Shown: piece by piece, positions 59,701 through 64,000 of the stretch
How the letters are laid out: the number at the start of each line of letters is the position of its first letter
How positions within the stretch are numbered: position 1 is the first letter of the stretch
Assembly: GCA_029948255.1 (NCBI GenBank)
Contig: JALIZF010001563.1
Span: 186,001 to 250,000 of the forward strand
DNA from: Telmatactis stephensoni
Taxonomy: Eukaryota > Cnidaria > Anthozoa > Actiniaria > Isophelliidae
Direction of reading: 5' to 3'
DNA length: 64,000 nucleotides
Position numbers and translations under genes: made by a program
Notes under the pieces: generated by a model
The model's input: only the letters and a program-made list of their open reading frames with translations
Database searches by the model: none
What the model was told of the DNA's origin: nothing

Positions 59701-60465
59701 GATGTAAAACATTAAATAAATAGAATGTAAAACTTTCCTTCAGCTTATCAGATAAACATGATGTAAGTCTTCAAAGTCATAAATGTTTTTGTTTTTGTTT
59801 TTTTGTTTTTTATCTTGACTCGGTCTTCTGACTCGGACTCGGCTTTGACTCGGACTCGGATTTGACTCGGAAAATGAATTTACTCCCTTACTCTTAGACT
59901 AATCAGGTTTTCCTGGGTATAGCTACATGTACCACTTTGGAATACCATATTGCTTGTTTGACATTACATGCCAAAAGACTTGAAAATATGAGTTAGTTTG
60001 TTCTAACAGACAAACTTTTATACAAACCAACCAACCAACCAACAAACAAACAAACAAAAGCAAAAGAAAAACACACAGAATACACAATATGATATCTAAA
60101 ATTTAACTTTTCTTTGTGGGACTCTGTCATGTTCTAAAATAATGATACCTAGTTGTGGAGTCCAGAATTGTTGGAACATACCATCTTCACTGAATGAAGG
60201 GAAGTAGTACTTCTTGAAATGTCTGACTCTAGACAATTCTGGACTCCACAAGGTATCATTATTTTAGAATTAAAATTTAACTATTTGTGATGTAGAAATG
60301 CGACCTCAGTGGTTTGACCATGACAAGATACCATTCACTGACATGTGGCCTGATGATGAACTATGGCTTCCAAGTCTCCTTGAGAAAAAGAAGTTCAATT
60401 GCTACTTCAAATTTGAAGGACATTCAAAAATTTTAGAATCTAAAGTTGATATTAGTGATAACTAA
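56486..60465 (+). CDS. NUDT1: 7,8-dihydro-8-oxoguanine triphosphatase (MTH1)
   Basis: Three exons, 56486-56637, 57975-58120 and 60296-60465, give 155 aa, against 156 aa in human MTH1. The Nudix box spans the exon 1/2 junction: [16 protein letters not shown] joined to ELQEECCL, with the catalytic REL-EE glutamates. Other conserved parts are [20 protein letters not shown] (nucleotide pocket), FEFIGDP, DVHVF-type EVHVF, and WPDDELWLP near the end. The enzyme hydrolyses 8-oxo-dGTP and 2-OH-dATP to monophosphates in cytosol and mitochondria and so prevents incorporation of oxidised bases. It is divergent from TECPR1 and convergent with the zinc-type gene. A second version of exon 1 lies in intron 1. 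AATAAA at 60768-60773 can end the transcript. Confidence 0.95.
56708..56746. repeat. GT run followed by a 22-base G run
   Basis: In NUDT1 intron 1, between the two first exons. Capable of G-quadruplex formation and prone to sequencing error. Confidence 0.9.
56897..57207 (+). pseudogene. Duplicated NUDT1 first exon (alternative or degenerate)
   Basis: From ATG 57055 this copy parallels exon 1 of NUDT1 but has one extra base in GTCCTACAACGG (versus GTCCACAACG), which breaks that frame. A frame from ATG 56897 instead reads through [20 protein letters not shown] and ends with the same donor (AAAGAG|GTAC) and phase 2, so it could splice to exon 2. Its N-terminus is hydrophobic ([20 protein letters not shown]) followed by KYARR. 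The first beta strand of the Nudix fold is lost in that frame. Either a decayed duplicate or an alternative first exon. Confidence 0.65.
57208..57794. other. NUDT1 intron, small inverted repeat only
   Basis: Around 57596-57671, ACTCCCTCTAA and TTAGAGGGAGT form an inverted pair; CACAGGGAACCCAATCAC at 57558 is the inverse of the sequence that begins both exon 1 duplications. Confidence 0.45.
57795..57939. mobile_element. TTCGTATGA-family MITE, decayed
   Basis: TTCGTATGAGTGAGGAA at the left and CCCAGTCATATAAAATCTGC at the right. It ends 35 bp before NUDT1 exon 2. Confidence 0.6.
58428..58512. repeat. 20-bp tandem repeat, four copies
   Basis: Unit CAGATATACTCGGTTGCCTGA in NUDT1 intron 2, with small length differences. 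Confidence 0.85.
59090..59870. mobile_element. Element with GAGTCCGAGTC-rich inverted ends
   Basis: Inverted arms 59090-59148 and 59812-59870 differ at only a few positions and consist of CCGAGTCAAATCCGAGTC-type units. The 780-bp element lies in NUDT1 intron 2. The 81-codon frame inside has no recognisable product. Confidence 0.7.
60132..60269. mobile_element. Hairpin MITE abutting the NUDT1 exon 3 acceptor
   Basis: Arms TTCTAAAATAATGATACC and the complement, then TTGTGGAGTCCAGAATTG and the complement, over 138 bp. It ends 26 bp before the exon. Confidence 0.8.
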
Positions 60466-60767
60466 AAATTCAGTCAAAGTGTGACATTTACTTGTCTATT
60501 GATTAATGGATGGTTAATGATGTAACAATGCCTGATGCCATTTGAATGGAAATTGTACTTGCAGTCAGTAATGTTGAGTTCATTAGTGTTGTAACACTAA
60601 TTTAGTTAAAAAGTGTTAAAATGATCATTCCCTCACACTTCTTTGACTTTTGTGATTATAGGTCCTATATTTTATTTCTGGAAAACTGTTTTAATATTTA
60701 TTTAATAATTAACTTAGGAAAATAGGAAAAAGGTTATTGTTTTTATAAAAGCTAATATTAAAAGCTA

Positions 60768-60773
60768 AATAAA
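60768..60773 (+). terminator. NUDT1 polyadenylation signal
   Basis: AATAAA about 300 nt after the NUDT1 stop. Confidence 0.55.
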
Positions 60774-60925
60774 TCATTTTTATAAAAACTAATGATTACA
60801 GTGCAAAGCTCAAAACTATGGCCATTTTCACAGTCATCCAAAAATTGCTCTATACATGTAGGTTGTTATGATTTAGTGATTTGCACTGTAACATACAGTT
60901 TTTATATTGCAATATATTAGGGTTT

Positions 60926-60931
60926 TTTATT
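60926..60931 (-). terminator. Polyadenylation signal of the zinc-type gene
   Basis: AATAAA on the - strand 54 nt past the stop at 60985. The two convergent transcripts would therefore stay apart or overlap only slightly. Confidence 0.55.
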
Positions 60932-60984
60932 TTGGCCCTAAGATTCCTTTCATCTTGATCCAAATTGTATCAAAGCCATTTAAA

Positions 60985-63900
60985 TTACGCTGTTAAAAAG
61001 GTAGTACTAGGTAGAGGTCTTGGACTCTTTGGTCGACTTTGTTGAGGCATGGCGACATGAAATCCTCTGATGCAGCCTTCAAGGTTGTCCAGCTTACCAC
61101 AACTTTGACACTAAAAAAGTGTGAAACATCATTGGTCAATTACTTTTCTTGGCCAGTTTCTAAGTACCAGTGGATGCCAGTGAAACTGCATGCACAAATC
61201 TGACTATACAGTTTTGTATGTTGATATTTGAAATTATTTTTTGGTTTCAAATTTCAAACCACTGAAGAAATGGTCAACACTCAGCGTGCGTCCATTGAGT
61301 TATGGATGCACGCGGGAGGCTGCTAAGCATGAGAGAAGCGTAAGAGTCCCACGAGGCGTAGCCGAGTGCGACTATAGCTTCTCGAGTGCTTAGCAGCCGA
61401 CCAAGTGCATCCATAACTCAATGGACGCACTGCTGAGTGTTGACCATTTCTTTTATAACATAGACAAACGAAATAAGCCGCACGTTTAACCTAAATAAAA
61501 ATACTGATGACCTTCAAAGTTCTCCATACATGGCGCGCGCTGTGAGAAAAGGAAACATTGACGTCAGCATGCTGTCCAGCGAGTTTTGGACACATGCTCT
61601 CGCGCGCTTATCATCCAATCAGAGCGTGCGTTATATACATGTATTACCTATGTTATAATTTGATTTTATTTCCCAATGTCTTATCATCATTATCATAAAC
61701 TAGGACAATTAGGACAAGGAACCTTTTAAACCAAAAATAAATTCAAACCAACATACATGTAACAATGTAGGAGTCACTTACCATCTAATATTGGTTTTGT
61801 ATTTTATAAAGAGAGCCATTGTAGAAAGAAAAAAAAAAGTAAATTAGAACATGTTGTATAATTATGTTTTTAAAAAATATTAAACACAATTGAGGCTGGA
61901 AATAAGCACCACTCATAGGACAAATGTTGAAAAGAAGTGCCTATATATCTGACTACCAAAGGATTTGCCTGGTCGGACATTTTAACATCACGTCATATTG
62001 CAATATTTCTTTCCCCTTTTTTACATTTGTATAGACAGACTTGGATTTTGCCTCTTGTCTGACAAATTACTTATGTACTAAGAAAATCATTTGCAGCCTT
62101 GATAATGGTATTACATTAATATGAGTATCCGGCTCTTTAGGGGAGGGGAGGGGAGGGAAAGGGTTGTACCTTCCCTCCCCTCCCCTCCCTTAAAGGGCCT
62201 GACACTAAGACATTTTCTAATGAAAATATAAGAGTGGAAGGTCATTACTTACCCCCTGTTAGTAGTGGACATCAAAGATTGTGCAAGGAAAACAAAGAAA
62301 GAAGACAATAATTTGGGTTAGTGATTTTGCACCAAATAATAAGTGCAATCTTCATTTTTAACAGCATACTTACCCCCTGATAGTTCAATCAAGTTTCAAG
62401 GAAAATATGAAAAGAAAAAAAATATGTCAGTGTAAATGTGATGTTATGAGGTCAAAATGAAATTCATGGAATGTAGGTGTTAAATACTTACGAACTAACA
62501 ATGATTGTGCATGATCAGCATGGGGAGAGAGGAAAAAACATTTTATTAGTTTGCTATTAATTCCACATTAACATTTTCTTCAATGAAAATTTTGATTTCA
62601 AATTATTGACTGCAGTCACTTACCACATCTATGATCTTCATTTTTCCAACGTGAAAGTTAAATAAAGTTGAGGTTAGTATGAGGAAGTTGAATAAATGGG
62701 AATAAATGAAAATACTTACCGGCTGTTGGTTACACATGCAGTAAAAGTAAGTTCATGAAATTAGAAAGATACCAATAATTAGTATGCTATTAAATTTCAA
62801 AAAATTATACCAAGTTTCCAAATGCAACAGTAAACTGCACCCTTAATATTAGTCCTCAAGCAACATGCATTCATGAATTGCTGGGTTTCAAACAGCTGGT
62901 CAATGTTTGACCCCCATGACCATGTGCTCTCAACCAGAGAATTCTCTATTCAAAACTTGTCTTTCAGCTGATAAAAGTTCCAGCAAGATTGAGAATGATG
63001 TCATATGAAACCTAGCAAATTATACATGTTGCTTATGCATGCCCAGTCTCATTAATTGGGCCCCTTGCCAGGACCTTGGAAGAGGGGGGGGGGGGGGGGG
63101 CTTTTTGCTGCTTAATGTATTGACAAATTAATTTTTGATATTCAGTTTATCAACTTAATATTGACAACTTAATATTTACATTGTAATTAATGTGATTTTC
63201 ATTGGACAAAGCAGGTTGAAAAAAAAAATTATGTGGCATAAAGCTAAGGCTATCCATTTTCATCAATTGCAAATTAATATGAGCATTGATATTAAGAGTT
63301 GTCAAAAGATGGAAGAGGAATGGGGTTTGTTTAAACATTTGAACCACCTCTGGTGACGGGTATAGCAATGTCTTACTATGACACGACCTATGACACTGGT
63401 TTTGTGTATGTTGCTTGACGTGGAGGCATATATGTTAGAAAAGACCTGGAAACTGTGGGCATCAATGCAACACAAGCCGAGACTGTAGCACAAGACCGGA
63501 AGAAATGGAGTACACTGTCTTGTCGCCCTATGCGCAGAACAGCGTGGGAGGAACTAAGTCTAAGTAAGTGTGCATTATTTATTAGTTACATACCCCCTCA
63601 TGCCACTGACAAGCTAGATTATGATTGCCCTCCTCAACAAACAGCTTTTTGCAATTCATGCACAACATTGCACCATCTGGAGATGCTGGAGCACTACTTC
63701 TGCTTGATCTCAGCCTGCCTGAATAAGTGCTGAGCCTACTGAGAGATGTTGAAGCTCCTTCTTCTTCCATTCTGCTTGGACTTGGGCTGCGTGATACAGG
63801 CCTGTTTGGGTTCATTCGATAAATTGCAGACCATAACTTGCTTTTCTCCATTTCTCTCTCATTCAGTGTTCTTTTTAGTGCCTCTTGGTCAACTAATTTC

Positions 63901-64000
63901 TTGTGTTCTTTGACTAAGGCAGCCATTTCTCTTCTCTTCTGTACAATCATATGAAGATTTCTCTTCATCCCACATTTAGTAACTAACTGATGCGTCCTCA
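60985..64000 (-). CDS. Cys/His zinc-binding-type protein with micro-exons, 5' part outside the window
   Basis: The first visible exon (63594 to the window edge, open throughout) encodes a basic coiled-coil-like stretch (KRREMAALVKEHKKLVDQEA), an Arg/Ser-rich linker (RPVSRSPSPSR), and the start of a Cys/His module CMNCKKLF...CQWHEG. The last exon (60985-61110, acceptor TTTTTTAG) starts CQSCGKLDNLEGCIRGFHVA and ends with a Pro/Arg tail. Together they give C-x2-C, C-x2-H, C-x2-C, GC and H spacing typical of a small zinc-binding domain. Both exon borders are phase 0. Between them I find six phase-0 micro-exon candidates (62720-62722, 62624-62635, 62492-62494, 62374-62376, 62253-62255, 61782-61784) that would add P, IIDV, F, G, G, M. 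I do not recognise the protein family. Confidence 0.6.
61266..61451. mobile_element. Hairpin MITE in the last intron of the zinc-type gene
   Basis: Arms start AGAAATGGTCAACACTCAGC and include CCATTGAGTTATGGATGCA and CTGCTAAGCA with complements. Transcribed, it would form a stem of about 60 bp. Confidence 0.75.
61782..62722 (-). other. Array of AG-NNN-GTAAGT micro-exon candidates
   Basis: On the - strand, in order: AACAG|ccg|GTAAGT (62720), GAAG|12 nt|GTAAGT (62624), GTTAG|ttc|GTAAGT (62492), ATCAG|ggg|GTAAGT (62374), AACAG|ggg|GTAAGT (62253), ATTAG|atg|GTAAGT (61782). Each AG is preceded by 25 or more bases without another AG, and most by a T/C-rich tract. The first four gaps are 84-129 nt. 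All lengths are multiples of three. A two-base overlap alternative (5 nt) exists only for the 12-nt exon. Confidence 0.6.
62135..62195. repeat. G-run / C-run hairpin
   Basis: GGGGAGGGGAGGGGAGGG and its inverse complement sit 6 bases apart, flanked by CTTTA/TAAAG. On either strand it can form a stem or a G-quadruplex. It lies between two of the micro-exon candidates. Confidence 0.8.
62876..63019. mobile_element. TTGCTGGGTTTCA-end MITE, copy 2
   Basis: Second copy of the element at 4164-4324, slightly shortened, in the first visible intron of the zinc-type gene. Confidence 0.75.
63083..63100. repeat. Poly-G run
   Basis: About 16-18 consecutive G after GGAAGA. Confidence 0.85.
63437..63560 (+). 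pseudogene. Fragment of a non-LTR retrotransposon C-terminus
   Basis: The + frame reads RKDLETVGINATQAETVAQD then RKKWSTL. This resembles the end of many invertebrate LINE reverse transcriptases, where a [KR]DL...W..LA.DR..WR pattern precedes the stop. No upstream RT motifs remain in frame. It lies antisense in an intron of the zinc-type gene. Confidence 0.45.

Noticed and set aside
63302..63493. 63-codon - strand frame as an exon of the zinc-type gene
   Set aside because: It is antisense to a retrotransposon fragment, and neither border gives a phase-0 splice into the flanking exons.

Overview
The window is metazoan nuclear DNA: AT-rich, with spliced genes, canonical GT-AG introns, AATAAA signals, SINE and LINE debris and very many short inverted-repeat elements. 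Gene content (a Kruppel-like factor, TECPR1, NUDT1) plus the density of palindromic non-autonomous transposons suggests a cnidarian, probably an anthozoan such as a coral or anemone. That placement is an inference. All gene models were built by reading splice sites and frames; no transcript data or database search was available.

Region 1 (1-21 kb) holds no gene I can support. It is an accumulation of mobile elements: hAT-like MITEs with 8-bp target duplications (2213-2610, 17708-17888), a TA-flanked MITE family with a shared core but several different termini, a large composite inverted repeat (8558-11475), and a four-level nest near 6.0-8.3 kb (tandem repeat > MITE > LINE > small hairpin element).

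Region 2 (21-24.5 kb) is a two-exon KLF transcription factor gene on the + strand. It lies between two nearly identical 144-bp MITEs in opposite orientation.

Region 3 (31.3-40.4 kb) carries two intronless paralogous genes on the - strand (about 1425 and 699 aa). They encode a membrane-protein family I do not recognise: a conserved hydrophobic N-terminus, a G[HT]G[VM]YR-type repeat, and cationic amphipathic helices. The longer one also has a perfect FFAT motif (EFFDAGE) and two TQT motifs, which suggests recruitment to ER membranes through VAP proteins and possibly binding of dynein light chain.

Region 4 (43.6-64 kb) is a compact trio. TECPR1 (18 exons, -) is head-to-head with NUDT1 (3 exons, +; MTH1-type sanitising nucleotidase). 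NUDT1 is tail-to-tail with a partial gene (-) for a Cys/His zinc-binding-type protein. Three oddities sit here: a 1.2-kb intronic minisatellite grown from a TECPR1 exon/intron junction, so that it repeats the splice donor about two dozen times; a duplicated NUDT1 first exon with a 1-base insertion; and, in the partial zinc gene, a cluster of six phase-0 micro-exon candidates, five of them only 3 nt long, each with a polypyrimidine tract, an AG acceptor and a perfect GTAAGT donor. The micro-exon array and the FFAT-bearing paralog pair are the best candidates for something undescribed.
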